Positions 17,163 through 25,481 are shown, numbered from the stretch's first letter. The stretch: 54,692 nucleotides of DNA from UMGS1002 sp964570825 (GCA_964570825.1 CAZMZJ010000014.1:1-54692), one strand, 5' to 3'. A program made the numbers and translations. Notes: generated by a model not told the origin, from the letters alone.

Positions 17163-17855
17163 ATGTACAATATACTTGTGGTTGACGATGAGGCAAGAAT
17201 CCGCACTATAATAAAAAAATACGCAGAATTTGAGGGACATACAGTAACAGAAGCTTCTGACGGTATGGAGGCGGTCAATTTATGCCGCCGCGGACGGTAT
17301 GACATAATTATTATGGATATTATGATGCCGGAGCTTGACGGCTTTTCAGCCTGCCGTGAGATACGCAAAACTTCGCAGACACCGATTATCATGCTGTCGG
17401 CGCGCGGCGAGGAGTATGACAAAATTAACGGGTTCGAGCTTGGAATCGACGACTATGTAGTCAAACCTTTCTCGCCTAAGGAACTGATGCTCAGAATAGA
17501 CGCGGTCATGAAACGCGCCGGACGCGGACAGGAAAAAAAGCCGGAGCAAAAGAATCAGGTAATCGAGCTTGACGGCGGCGGGCTCAAGGCGGATCTTACC
17601 GCACGTCTTGTGTATATAGACGGGAAGAGAGTAGATATGTCACCTAAGGAATACGATCTATTCTTCTATATGCTGACCAACCGCAACATAGCGCTGTCCC
17701 GGGAAAAGCTGATAAGCGAGGTATGGGGATACGACTTCTACGGCGACGCGCGTACGCTCGACACACATGTAAAACTGCTCCGTAAGAGCCTTGGAAAATA
17801 CGCGGAGTACATAGTGACGCTGCGCGGAGTAGGTTACAGATTTGAAGGGAACTGA
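17163..17855 (+). CDS. OmpR/PhoB-family response regulator
   Basis: DNA-binding output protein of a two-component system, 230 residues. The receiver domain is residues 1-120: acidic pair D8/D9, phosphoacceptor D52 (IIIMDIMMPELDG), switch Ser in IIMLSAR, and conserved Lys in DDYVVKPFSP. The C-terminal winged helix is residues about 130-228, with MSPKEYDLFFYML, LSREKLISEVWG and RTLDTHVKLLRKSLG, ending with the wing GVGYRFEGN. Ribosome site AGAGAGG lies 8 bp before the ATG. The sensor kinase follows after 44 bp. Targets are unknown. The flanking HtrA and sortase genes make an envelope-stress or surface-protein regulon a reasonable guess. Confidence 0.95.
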   Translation: MYNILVVDDEARIRTIIKKYAEFEGHTVTEASDGMEAVNLCRRGRYDIIIMDIMMPELDGFSACREIRKTSQTPIIMLSARGEEYDKINGFELGIDDYVVKPFSPKELMLRIDAVMKRAGRGQEKKPEQKNQVIELDGGGLKADLTARLVYIDGKRVDMSPKEYDLFFYMLTNRNIALSREKLISEVWGYDFYGDARTLDTHVKLLRKSLGKYAEYIVTLRGVGYRFEGN

Positions 17856-17899
17856 TAATTTTATATTAAGTGCGAAATGCCGGGAGGTGTTCAGAATCA

Positions 17900-19444
17900 A
17901 TGTTTAATATTAAAAGGAACAATAAAAACCGGCACAAACCGCGCGACATAAGCATACGCTGGGAACTGTTTTTATACCTTGCTCTTTTTATCGTATTCGC
18001 TCTTAGTGTGGTCTGGCTGTTTCAGGTCAGGCTCATAGGCACATTCTACGGCAATATAAAAAAGAAAGAGCTTGAAAAAGCGGCTGACGTGATTGAAAGC
18101 TCGATCGCGGAGGATACGATGCAGTCGACAGCGTATCAGTACGCGGTCGATTACGGCATATGCGTTAAAATATACCGCATCGAAGGAACAACCGCATCTG
18201 AGCTCGTTTCGGTTGATGTTTCTGGTGACAGCGTTCTTTACAATATAACCGACAAATACCTTTCCTTGCTCTATTCCAGAGCTGTGGCGAACGGAGGGGA
18301 ATATGCCGAGAAAAGAACGAAAAAGTCGCTCAGCGAAGAGGGGCTTTATTACCCCATGTTCTATTTTTCGCCCCGGAAAGACGAAATATCAAAGGAAGCT
18401 ATGGAGGTAGAAAACACGATTCTGATCCGGCTTGTGACCAGCTCGGACGGAGTTCAGTACGCGATAATGCTTGGCGCCGAAATGACGCCGGTCAGCGCCG
18501 TCGTGAGCATGCTTTCGCTTCAGTATATTTGGATTGCATTTGTGCTGATTATCGGCGCTCTTGTTCTTGCCTTCATCATATCAAGGAATATTTCAATACC
18601 GATTGAGAGAATGAACCGTGCCGCAAAGCAGCTTGCAGCTGGCAATTATAACGCCAAATTTTCGGGTGAAGGCTTTCGGGAAACTAAAGAGCTGGCCGAC
18701 ACGCTGAATTACGCATCTAACGAGCTGTCAAAAAACGACAGGCTTCAGAAGGAACTGATTGCAAACATTTCACATGACCTGCGCACGCCGCTTACTATGA
18801 TAACCGGCTACAGCGAGGTGATGCGCGACATCCCCGGCGAAAATACACCCGAAAACGTTCAGGTTATAATCGACGAGGCGACCCGCCTCTCGGAGCTTGT
18901 AACCGATCTGCTCGACCTTTCAAAGCTGCAGGCAGGTACGGGACGGCTTGATATCTCGCGCTTCAATCTGACTGAAACAGTCCGCTCGACCATGGACCGG
19001 TACAGAAAGCTTACCGAACGCGACGGATATCAGATTTATTTCTGGTCGGACTGCGAGGTAAAGGTCGACGCCGATCGCAAGATGATACTTCAGGTGCTGT
19101 ACAACCTGATAAACAACGCAATTAACTATACCGGCGACGACAAGCTTGTGCGCGTGGATCAGAGCGTCCACAACGGAATTGTCCGGATTTCGGTGACAGA
19201 TACGGGAGAGGGAATCGCGCCGGAGCAGCTGCCTTTAATCTGGGACAGGTACTACAAGGTTGACAAGGTTCACCGCCGCGCTTCGGTAGGCACAGGAATC
19301 GGATTGTCTATAGTCAAGAGCGTGCTTGAACTACATGGCGCTCATTACGGCGTCGACAGCACGCCGGGGCATGGAAGCACGTTCTGGTTCGAGCTGCGTG
19401 CCGCGCCGGAAGAGCCGGACAAAACAGCGAATACTGTTGAGTAA
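17900..19444 (+). CDS. Sensor histidine kinase
   Basis: Membrane sensor partner of the preceding regulator, about 514 residues. I use the ATG at 17900 (GGAGGTG 10 bp upstream) rather than the in-frame GTG at 17870. Transmembrane segments lie at about 20-45 and 208-235 and enclose a roughly 160-residue extracytoplasmic sensor domain of no recognised type. A HAMP linker follows (ISIPIERMNRAAKQLAAGNY), then the phosphoacceptor H-box NISHDLRTPLTMI, N-box LYNLINNAINYT, G1 DTGEGI and G2 GTGIGLSIV. All kinase motifs are intact. The pair is the PhoR/VicK-like architecture without a PAS domain. The sortase gene follows after 57 bp, possibly in the same transcript. Confidence 0.95.
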   Translation: MFNIKRNNKNRHKPRDISIRWELFLYLALFIVFALSVVWLFQVRLIGTFYGNIKKKELEKAADVIESSIAEDTMQSTAYQYAVDYGICVKIYRIEGTTASELVSVDVSGDSVLYNITDKYLSLLYSRAVANGGEYAEKRTKKSLSEEGLYYPMFYFSPRKDEISKEAMEVENTILIRLVTSSDGVQYAIMLGAEMTPVSAVVSMLSLQYIWIAFVLIIGALVLAFIISRNISIPIERMNRAAKQLAAGNYNAKFSGEGFRETKELADTLNYASNELSKNDRLQKELIANISHDLRTPLTMITGYSEVMRDIPGENTPENVQVIIDEATRLSELVTDLLDLSKLQAGTGRLDISRFNLTETVRSTMDRYRKLTERDGYQIYFWSDCEVKVDADRKMILQVLYNLINNAINYTGDDKLVRVDQSVHNGIVRISVTDTGEGIAPEQLPLIWDRYYKVDKVHRRASVGTGIGLSIVKSVLELHGAHYGVDSTPGHGSTFWFELRAAPEEPDKTANTVE

Positions 19445-19501
19445 TTTAACAAAATAAAAATTAAAAGCCAGATATAATGTTCAGAAAGGAACACCATTCC
19501 A

Positions 19502-20467
19502 ATGCCACAGGACGGAAAGAAGTCTAAAATATTTAAGGTCGTCAGGATTGCTCTTATCTGCGTTTTCGCATCTGTTTTCATAGTCAGCGCAGTAATGCTT
19601 ACAAACACGGTGCTGCAGTACGGAAAAGCCAAATCTTTTTATGATGATATACACAATCAGTTTATTCAAGAGATAAATAAGACGACGGGAACCGGATCCG
19701 GCGCCGAAGCTGTAATAGAGTGGACAAGACCTTCCGATACTGTTCCGTTTGAAACAACCGGATTACCGTCTGTCACTTTACCAGATACATCCGGAATTGT
19801 GACGACAAGCGGCGTCACTGCAACTACTACTCAAACAACCATTACAGACACGACTGCCGAAACTCAGATTGTTTACAGCGAAAAATTTCTTAACGCAATT
19901 AACCTTATAAAAAGCTGGCAGGCGAAGAACCCCGATATAATCGGGTATATTATGATTCAATTTGAACCCGGCGTGTATATAAGTTATCCTATCTGCCGCA
20001 ACGACGACAACCTGTACTATACAACCCATGCGTCAGACCGCTCGGAGCTTAAATCCGGCGCCATTTTTCTCGACAACAGATGCGACCCGGTTATTTCAAA
20101 CAACCGGTCGTCGCTTATTTTCGGACATAATATGAACGACGGCTCGATGTTCTCAAAGCTCACCAAATTCAAGGAATCAAAATATTTCAACAATGTCAAT
20201 ATAACAATCTATACGCTGCAGGGCATCTATACCTACAAGGTTTTTTCAGTACACAATGCAAAAGCAGGCGACGATTACACCAATGTTTTCTTCAACAGCG
20301 ACGCCGAATATCTTGCGTATCTTAAAAAAATGCAGAGCCTTTCCATGCTGTCAAGCAATATGAAGCTGACGGCGGCCGATCAGATAATAACGCTTTCGAC
20401 CTGCCTTAACACGACTGTTGACGCCCGCCTCGCTGTCCACGCGGTGCTTATAAGCATCGAGAGATAA
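19502..20467 (+). CDS. srtB: Class B sortase
   Basis: Cysteine transpeptidase that attaches sorted surface proteins to the cell wall. 321 residues: short cytoplasmic N-terminus, one membrane segment at about 14-36, a Thr-rich linker (about 75-120), then the sortase barrel. Class B features seen: NPDIIGYI, ISYPICRNDDN..Y, GAIFLDNRC, GHNMNDGSMF with catalytic H209, LSTC with catalytic C301, and R309 in DARLAVHA. All three catalytic residues are present. The membrane-to-catalytic linker is longer than in S. aureus SrtB. No protein with an obvious sorting signal is in the window, so the substrate is unknown. The gene lies just after the sensor kinase and 3 bp before rlmA. Confidence 0.9.
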   Translation: MPQDGKKSKIFKVVRIALICVFASVFIVSAVMLTNTVLQYGKAKSFYDDIHNQFIQEINKTTGTGSGAEAVIEWTRPSDTVPFETTGLPSVTLPDTSGIVTTSGVTATTTQTTITDTTAETQIVYSEKFLNAINLIKSWQAKNPDIIGYIMIQFEPGVYISYPICRNDDNLYYTTHASDRSELKSGAIFLDNRCDPVISNNRSSLIFGHNMNDGSMFSKLTKFKESKYFNNVNITIYTLQGIYTYKVFSVHNAKAGDDYTNVFFNSDAEYLAYLKKMQSLSMLSSNMKLTAADQIITLSTCLNTTVDARLAVHAVLISIER

Positions 20468-20470
20468 TTT

Positions 20471-21313
20471 ATGAATTATGATTTGATAAGCGAAGCGCTC
20501 GCCTGTCCGGTCTGCGGAGCCGGCATGGAGCTTTGTGACGGCGGGCATATTGTCAGATGCAGGGGAGCAAGGACACACTCATTTGACGTTGCGGCGTCGG
20601 ATTACCTTAATCTTGCGGGGCCTAAACAGTCTTTCGGAGGAGATTCATGCGAGCTTGTCCGCGCAAGACGTGCGTTTCTTTCCGGGGAATACTATAAACC
20701 TTTTTCCGATGCTGTCCTGTCGGCAGTATCCGGATATACGGCAAAAGGAACAATTATTGACGCCGGATGCGGGGAGGGGTATTATTCGATAAAGATTGCC
20801 GGACTGCCCGGCTGCCGGGTTTTGGGGATCGATCTTTCAAAGTATGCAGTTGCTGCAGCCGCTAAGGCCGCAAAAAGAGCCGGGGTCAGCTCTCTTTTCT
20901 GCGTCGCCGGCATATTCAGTATGCCTCTGCGGGACGGCTGCGCAGATGCGGTGGTTAATCTCTTCGCTCCATGCGCTGAAGAAGAATTTTCACGGGTGCT
21001 GAGGCCGGGAGGGTATCTTATAGTCGCGTGTGCCGGCCCGAGGCACCTTTATGAGCTTAAGTCGCTGCTGTACGAAAAACCGACTCTGAACGAGCCGCGC
21101 GCCGACCTGCCGACGAAACTGACTCCGATCGACAAAATATGTATAAAGTTTGACGTAAAGCTCAAAAAGCGGGAGGACATCGCCGCGCTATTTACGATGA
21201 CGCCATATTTCTATAGGACGTCAAAAGCTGATGCAGAACGCATCGCGGCTATCTCAAAGCTCGATACCTCGGCCAATATTGATCTTTATATTTATAAAAA
21301 AGAGTTTATGTGA
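20471..21313 (+). CDS. rlmA: 23S rRNA (guanine-N1)-methyltransferase RlmA
   Basis: Methylates a guanine in hairpin 35 of 23S rRNA (G745 or G748 in characterised members; tylosin-type macrolides contact this area). 280 residues. The N-terminal zinc ribbon has C12 and C15 (CPVC), C30 and H36 before SFDVAASDYLNLAG. Next comes the family signature SFGGDSCELVRARRAFLSGEYYKPF, then the SAM-binding motif IIDAGCGEGYYS, GIDLSKYAV and the late motif LRPGGYLIVACAG. The start is only 3 bp after the sortase stop and has a poor ribosome site, so translation may be coupled. Whether it modifies G745 or G748 cannot be read from the sequence. Confidence 0.9.
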   Translation: MNYDLISEALACPVCGAGMELCDGGHIVRCRGARTHSFDVAASDYLNLAGPKQSFGGDSCELVRARRAFLSGEYYKPFSDAVLSAVSGYTAKGTIIDAGCGEGYYSIKIAGLPGCRVLGIDLSKYAVAAAAKAAKRAGVSSLFCVAGIFSMPLRDGCADAVVNLFAPCAEEEFSRVLRPGGYLIVACAGPRHLYELKSLLYEKPTLNEPRADLPTKLTPIDKICIKFDVKLKKREDIAALFTMTPYFYRTSKADAERIAAISKLDTSANIDLYIYKKEFM

Positions 21314-21423
21314 TTAAGTGTACGATTGAATATTATAAAGTTTGCCTTAAATTACGGGGGATATCGGTTCTGAAAATAAAATAACCGTTAAATTGACGGC
21401 GCGGAAAGAGTACGGAGAATGTA

Positions 21424-22143
21424 ATGAAAATTTCTGTAGTAATACCGATGTATAATGAAAATACAATTATAAAGAATACCGCAATTGCGCTCCGCACCTA
21501 TATGTCGGAGCATTTTGCCGAAGGCGACTGGGAAGTGCTGTTTTCGGACGACGGCAGCACAGACGGCTGCGGAGATACAGTCCGCAGTCTCAATCTGCCT
21601 GGCATACGGGTCACAGGATATAGGAAAAACCGAGGCAAAGGCTGTGCGGTGCGCACCGGTATGCTTGAGGCTGCGGGGGATATTATAATGTTTACCGACG
21701 CCGACCTTGCTTACGGAACAGACGTCATCAGCCGTATCGCCGGAGAATTTGAAAAAAATCCGGACACAGACATTGTGATAGGCTCGCGAAACCTCGATAA
21801 GGACGGCTATGCCGGTTATACATTCACACGGAAGCTCGCGTCAAAAATATATATCAAAGTGCTTTGCCTTGTCGGCGGTTTCAGGCTTTCGGACTCACAG
21901 TGCGGCTGCAAGGCCTTCCGGCGCGGCGCGGCTGAAAAAATTTTCAGCCGTTGCGAAGTCGACGGTTTCGCGTTTGATTTCGAGGCGATTCTGCGCGCCG
22001 GAAAATACGGAATGAGAATTGAAGAGATACCTGTTAAAGTGATAAACCATCGTGAATCGAAAGTGCATCTTTTGAAAGACGCATTGAAAATGCTCGGCGA
22101 TCTTCATAAAATGAAAAAGAAAATTATAAACGAAAAAGAATAA
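21424..22143 (+). CDS. Family 2 glycosyltransferase (polyprenyl-phosphate type)
   Basis: Predicted to transfer a sugar from a nucleotide donor to polyprenyl phosphate, like dolichyl-phosphate mannose synthases. 239 residues with a GT-A fold: ISVVIPMYNE at the N-terminus, FSDDGSTDG, KNRGKGCAVRTGM, the metal-binding FTDADLAYG, GSRN, and the late DSQCGCKAFRR..FDFE motif typical of the DPM1-like group. No C-terminal membrane segments; the tail is Lys/Glu-rich and probably interfacial. Ribosome site GGAG. It ends in its own terminator at 22238-22274 and is 110 bp from rlmA. The receiving polymer is unknown. Function from family only. Confidence 0.88.
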   Translation: MKISVVIPMYNENTIIKNTAIALRTYMSEHFAEGDWEVLFSDDGSTDGCGDTVRSLNLPGIRVTGYRKNRGKGCAVRTGMLEAAGDIIMFTDADLAYGTDVISRIAGEFEKNPDTDIVIGSRNLDKDGYAGYTFTRKLASKIYIKVLCLVGGFRLSDSQCGCKAFRRGAAEKIFSRCEVDGFAFDFEAILRAGKYGMRIEEIPVKVINHRESKVHLLKDALKMLGDLHKMKKKIINEKE

Positions 22144-22237
22144 TATCATTCTTTTTTGAAAAACGCGCAGATAGTAAAACTCAGGGCATATTTCTATATT
22201 TCAAAAATGCCCGAATTTTTGTCGCAGTTTGACTGAA

Positions 22238-22274
22238 TCCCGTCTGCTGATTTTGCAGGCGGGAATATTTTTTT
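22238..22274 (+). terminator. Terminator after glycosyltransferase gene
   Basis: Stem TCCCGTCTGC/GCAGGCGGGA (one G-T pair, loop TGATTTT) followed by ATATTTTTTTA. The preceding 90 bp hold nothing I recognise. Confidence 0.85.
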
Positions 22275-22284
22275 ACGAGATACC

Positions 22285-22313
22285 TTGACAGATGATGTAT
22301 ATAGCGATATAAT
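22285..22313 (+). promoter_or_regulatory. Perfect consensus promoter of the PadR operon
   Basis: TTGACA (22285-22290), 17-bp spacer, TATAAT (22308-22313): an exact sigma-A consensus. Such a strong promoter suits a gene that represses itself. No clear PadR-type ATGT-ACAT dyad was identified. Confidence 0.85.
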
Positions 22314-22387
22314 GTATTTGTTGAAATTATAGTATGCAATAAAAAGGAACAGCGGAGAAACGGTCCGCGGCCGAAAGGAGAGTCAAA

Positions 22388-22732
22388 ATGTCAATAACAG
22401 CTGACCTGATACGCGGGCACACCGACGCGATTATTCTGGCGCAGCTTGCGGCATCGGACAGTTACGGATACAAGATAAACAAGGCTATCCGTGAAGCCAC
22501 CGAAAACCGTTATGAGCTTAAGGAAGCCACTCTTTACACGGCGTTCAGGCGTCTTGAGGAATCGGGCTGCATATGCTCATACTGGGGAGACGGTGAATCC
22601 GGCGCACGCAGGAGATATTATACAATAACAAAACATGGCATTGATGTTTACCGGCAGTACCTAAACGAATGGCATGAAGCAAGCATGCTGATCGAGCGCC
22701 TCGTAAAACCCGGCAGCGATTTTAAGATGTAA
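22388..22732 (+). CDS. PadR-family transcriptional regulator
   Basis: Winged-helix regulator of about 114 residues, usual for PadR subfamily 2. Seen: DAIILAQLAASDSYGYKINKAI (helices 1-2), LKEATLYTAFRRLEESGCI (the recognition-helix hallmark), then the wing YWGDGESGARRRYYTITKHG and a C-terminal dimerisation helix. The ribosome site is GAAAGGAG. The membrane protein with a HAAS/DUF4097 layout starts 22 bp after its stop. PadR next to such a protein is a recurrent Firmicute pair, in which PadR represses its own operon, often in answer to envelope-active compounds. The inducer here is unknown. Confidence 0.93.
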   Translation: MSITADLIRGHTDAIILAQLAASDSYGYKINKAIREATENRYELKEATLYTAFRRLEESGCICSYWGDGESGARRRYYTITKHGIDVYRQYLNEWHEASMLIERLVKPGSDFKM

Positions 22733-22756
22733 TTATTGACGGAGGGCGACAATTTT

Positions 22757-24181
22757 ATGAAATACGAAATCAAAAACCTTGTTGACGAAGTGTTCAGAGG
22801 CGCGCCGGAATCCAAGAAAGCCGCCGAACTGAAGGAGGAGATCTATCAGAACCTTTCCGACAGATATGACGAGCTTGTTCACGGCGGCAAAAGCGACCGC
22901 GAGGCGATGGAGGCGATCAAATCCGCAATGGGGGATTTTACGCCTGTGATAGCAGCGCTCGGCGAAAATAACTGCAATGGTGAATACAAAAATGATAAGG
23001 ATAATAACAGCTCAGAGAATGACGCAAGAGATGCAGGGGGCGTTTCCGGTAAAGACGGGCCGGTTAATGTTAATGCGTCCGGAGGGGCGGACGCAGGAAA
23101 AGCAGGTAGTAAACAGAAAAGAGCAGAAGACGGAGGATTAGGCGCGAGCTGCGGCAGAGATAACAGCAGAAATGAGAAACGGAAAAAAATGAGCGGCGTT
23201 TCAATGGCGTGGATAATAGCGCTTTCGATTATATTTGGACTTATTATAATTACATTTATATATAATATGATCGTTCACAGTATTATCAACAGTTTAAGCA
23301 ATTATTACATAAGCGCCGACGAACTGTACAGCATAGGAGGCGGAAGCATATCTGCGGACGGAATAGATGGCGTCAGTATTAAGTGGATTGCAGGAAATGT
23401 AGATGTCAGATGTGTTGAAGGCAATACTGTCAACATAAGCGAAAAATCGGATCATACGATAAGTTCTGATATGCAGCTGCGCTACCGCGTCAAGGACGGC
23501 CGGCTTGAGATTGTTTACGGCCGCTCGCGCAATATCTTTTTCGGCTTCTGGGGGAGAGATTATTCAAAGGATCTCACAATAGAGCTTCCTTACGGCATGA
23601 GCGGAGTCCTCAAGAATGTTGAAATCGAGACTGTAGGCGCAAATGTGAAAATCGACGGCAAAACCGGCGGATCGTCGGAAACAGCCGGCACAGCTGTCAC
23701 GGATGCTTTGCTTGAAATAAGCCTGGTTAAAGTTGATACTGTATCCGGCAATATTCTGATTGATATGATAAGCGCCTCTGACTGCATAAAAATTCAAACG
23801 GTCAGCGGGCAGATATGTATAAGCTTTTCTAAAACACCGGACCTGGATATCGGCACTGTCAGCGGTGAAGTGTATTTCAAAGGGCAAGCTGACGATATAA
23901 GTTATAATAGCGTTTCCGGCAACCTTGAGCTTCATATCCCGCTCCCACGCTCGGTTAAGGCAAACACAACCTCAGGAAAAGTCAGAATTATTATGCCGTC
24001 AGCGGAAATAAGCGGTTTTACGGCCGATTTTGACTCTGTAAGCGGTTCATTGCGCAGCGGATATCCGACCACCGTAAACGGGAAGCGTTATGTGAACGGC
24101 GACGGAGCTTCTTTAATCGACTTCGATTCGGTCAGCGGCGGACTTGTTATAGATTATGAGGGCTCAGCGTCGGGCAATTGA
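22757..24181 (+). CDS. HAAS-type membrane protein with DUF4097 beta domain
   Basis: 474-residue protein of unknown molecular function. I start at the ATG at 22757 (GGAGGG 10 bp upstream). Residues 1-70 resemble the HAAS/DUF1700 helical domain (EVFRGAPESKKAAELKEEIYQNLSDRYDELV). A polar, Gly/Asn/Ala-rich linker runs from about 75 to 145. One membrane segment at about 152-180 (MAWIIALSIIFGLIIITFIYN) follows. The outer 290 residues are a repetitive beta domain with short motifs DTVSGNI, QTVSGQI, GTVSGEV and NSVSGNL, typical of the DUF4097 putative-adhesin fold (a right-handed beta solenoid). Co-expression with PadR suggests a sensor or envelope-stress effector. It could relate to the LiaFG-like group. 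Family placement is from memory. Confidence 0.85.
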   Translation: MKYEIKNLVDEVFRGAPESKKAAELKEEIYQNLSDRYDELVHGGKSDREAMEAIKSAMGDFTPVIAALGENNCNGEYKNDKDNNSSENDARDAGGVSGKDGPVNVNASGGADAGKAGSKQKRAEDGGLGASCGRDNSRNEKRKKMSGVSMAWIIALSIIFGLIIITFIYNMIVHSIINSLSNYYISADELYSIGGGSISADGIDGVSIKWIAGNVDVRCVEGNTVNISEKSDHTISSDMQLRYRVKDGRLEIVYGRSRNIFFGFWGRDYSKDLTIELPYGMSGVLKNVEIETVGANVKIDGKTGGSSETAGTAVTDALLEISLVKVDTVSGNILIDMISASDCIKIQTVSGQICISFSKTPDLDIGTVSGEVYFKGQADDISYNSVSGNLELHIPLPRSVKANTTSGKVRIIMPSAEISGFTADFDSVSGSLRSGYPTTVNGKRYVNGDGASLIDFDSVSGGLVIDYEGSASGN

Positions 24182-24206
24182 CAAAACTGTTTTATTGGAG
24201 TATAAT
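24178..24206 (+). promoter_or_regulatory. Perfect consensus promoter overlapping upstream stop codon
   Basis: TTGACA (24178-24183), 17-bp spacer, TATAAT (24201-24206). The TGA stop of the preceding gene is part of the -35 box. Drives the small ABM-fold gene. Confidence 0.85.
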
Positions 24207-24244
24207 ACTTCCACTGATTACTATAACCGACGGAGGAATTGTAA

Positions 24245-24538
24245 ATGCTTGCAACACTTGTTTTTGTCGACGTAAAGCCCGAATGTGTCGAGGCTTTCAA
24301 AAAAATTAGCGTATATAATCACGACAACACGCGCAAGGAGCCCGGAAACGTGAGGTTTGACGTGCTCCAGAACAATGACGACCCGACAAAGTTTACGCTT
24401 TATGAGGTTTTTGCTGATGCAGACGCGGCCGCCGCGCACAAGAAAACCGCACACTACCTGCGCTGGCGCGAGGAAGTGGCGCCATACATGGCTTCGCCCC
24501 GCCGCGCTGTCGCAACAACGCCGCTGGCGTTTGATTGA
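24245..24538 (+). CDS. ABM-fold protein, putative quinol monooxygenase-like
   Basis: 97-residue protein of the antibiotic-biosynthesis-monooxygenase (ABM) superfamily, a dimeric ferredoxin-like fold that includes YgiN and LsrG-type enzymes. Family signs are an N-terminal strand TLVFVDVKPECVEAFKK, REPGNVRFDVLQNNDDPTKF-like strands (here KEPGNVRFDVLQ), YEVFADADAAAAHKKTAHY with the conserved H-K-x(3)-H pattern, and a terminal PLAFD. GGAGG precedes the ATG. It is monocistronic between its own consensus promoter and a terminator. The substrate cannot be inferred: members act on quinones, autoinducer-2 breakdown products or heme, and many have no known activity. Confidence 0.85.
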   Translation: MLATLVFVDVKPECVEAFKKISVYNHDNTRKEPGNVRFDVLQNNDDPTKFTLYEVFADADAAAAHKKTAHYLRWREEVAPYMASPRRAVATTPLAFD

Positions 24539-24560
24539 TCCGGCATCACAAATATAAAAT

Positions 24561-24589
24561 ACCGGCTTGTAAAAAGCCGGCATTTTTTA
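24561..24589 (+). terminator. Terminator after ABM gene
   Basis: Stem CCGGCTT/AAGCCGG (loop GTAAA) followed by CATTTTTTAA on the plus strand. Confidence 0.85.
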
Positions 24590-24608
24590 ATGAATGACTG
24601 TTTATTCC

Positions 24609-25064
24609 TCATCTTTTCTTATGACGTTTGTGCCTTCCGGATTCTCGCAGGCTGGTACCGGCAAAGGCGCCGAGCAGCGAGAATAAGATTATCAGAGCGT
24701 GAAGCCCCGCTGATGTCCAGAATCCCACCTTCGATTCGGCGCCGCCCGGAATCACAAGTGATAGAAGAAGCATTACGACAAAAAAAGCGCCGCCTGTCAT
24801 AAGACCGCAGGGAAGAGGATCGCCCCTGTTTAACCACGCGGCGGCAAATCCGCCAAAGAACGCCGAAAGATACGCTGCGGCAAGCGCGGTGGGAAGGACA
24901 AGACTTCCGGGATCCGGCGTCGAATATACAATGGCAGAAAAAAGGACAAGCAGAATTAAAGACAATACACATGTCCAGAAAAGGCCAAGCATAATGCTTC
25001 TGGGCGTGGACGGTTCACCGCTCTGCGGACGGTGTTTTGTTTTTCTCCTCGAATCGTCTAACAT
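24609..25064 (-). CDS. TIGR04086-type small membrane protein
   Basis: 151-residue protein with four predicted membrane segments (about 25-46, 55-78, 85-108, 117-140), a basic N-terminus and a very basic tail (RHKRHKKR). The Gly/Ala-rich segments with AAYLSAFFGGFAAAWLNRGDPLPCGLMTGG resemble the TIGR04086 family, which in Clostridia is often beside yajC, as here. Function unknown. A ribosome site GGAGG lies 8 bp before the ATG but is embedded in the 3' arm of a hairpin (25068-25119), so translation may be regulated. Probably co-transcribed with yajC, which ends 87 bp upstream. Confidence 0.8.
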   Translation of the reverse strand: MLDDSRRKTKHRPQSGEPSTPRSIMLGLFWTCVLSLILLVLFSAIVYSTPDPGSLVLPTALAAAYLSAFFGGFAAAWLNRGDPLPCGLMTGGAFFVVMLLLSLVIPGGAESKVGFWTSAGLHALIILFSLLGAFAGTSLRESGRHKRHKKR

Positions 25065-25067
25065 AAA

Positions 25068-25119
25068 ACACGCCTCCGTGAATAATAATCTTGATAGATA
25101 ATATTCAAAAGAGGCGTGT
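25068..25119 (-). promoter_or_regulatory. Hairpin covering the ribosome site of the TIGR04086-type gene
   Basis: On the minus-strand mRNA the arms are ACACGCCTC (25119-25111) and GAGGCGTGT (25076-25068), a perfect 9-bp stem. An inner TGAATA/TATTCA pairing adds stability. The 3' arm contains most of GGAGG (25077-25073). TTTT follows the stem, so it could instead be a weak attenuator after yajC. Confidence 0.6.
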
Positions 25120-25151
25120 ATTATGAATCGGTTGCCGCTATAATCTAAATG

Positions 25152-25481
25152 TTATTGATCAGCATCCTCAGCATGAACGTCGATTTTGCTGACAGCCGAT
25201 TTGAGCAGTCGGATCTTTGTGCGGTCATGACCTGTCTCAATCATAATAGTTTCATCTTTTATACTGATGATTTTCCCGATAATGCCGCCGATTGTTGTTA
25301 TTTCATCTCCGACCTTTAGGGAATTGCGCATTTCGTTTATCTGCTTCTCCTGCTTTTTTTGCGGTCTTATTGCGAAGAAATAAAATACCGCAACAAGAAC
25401 GACAAGCATACCGATCGTATAAAGCCAACTGCCGGTTGTATCTGCTGAAGCTGTAAGGCTGGTAGCGAATTTGCTTAACAT
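25152..25481 (-). CDS. yajC: Preprotein translocase accessory subunit YajC
   Basis: Single-span membrane protein that joins the SecDF-YajC accessory complex of the Sec translocon. 109 residues, standard size. One membrane segment at about 20-39 (LYTIGMLVVLVAVFYFFAIRPQ), followed by the invariant FFAIRPQKKQEKQ and the conserved LKVGDEITTIGGIIGKI, then a short beta-rich cytoplasmic tail. GAGGAGG lies before the ATG. A TTGAAA/17/TATAAT promoter is 30 bp upstream. secD and secF are not next to it here. Confidence 0.96.
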   Translation of the reverse strand: MLSKFATSLTASADTTGSWLYTIGMLVVLVAVFYFFAIRPQKKQEKQINEMRNSLKVGDEITTIGGIIGKIISIKDETIMIETGHDRTKIRLLKSAVSKIDVHAEDADQ

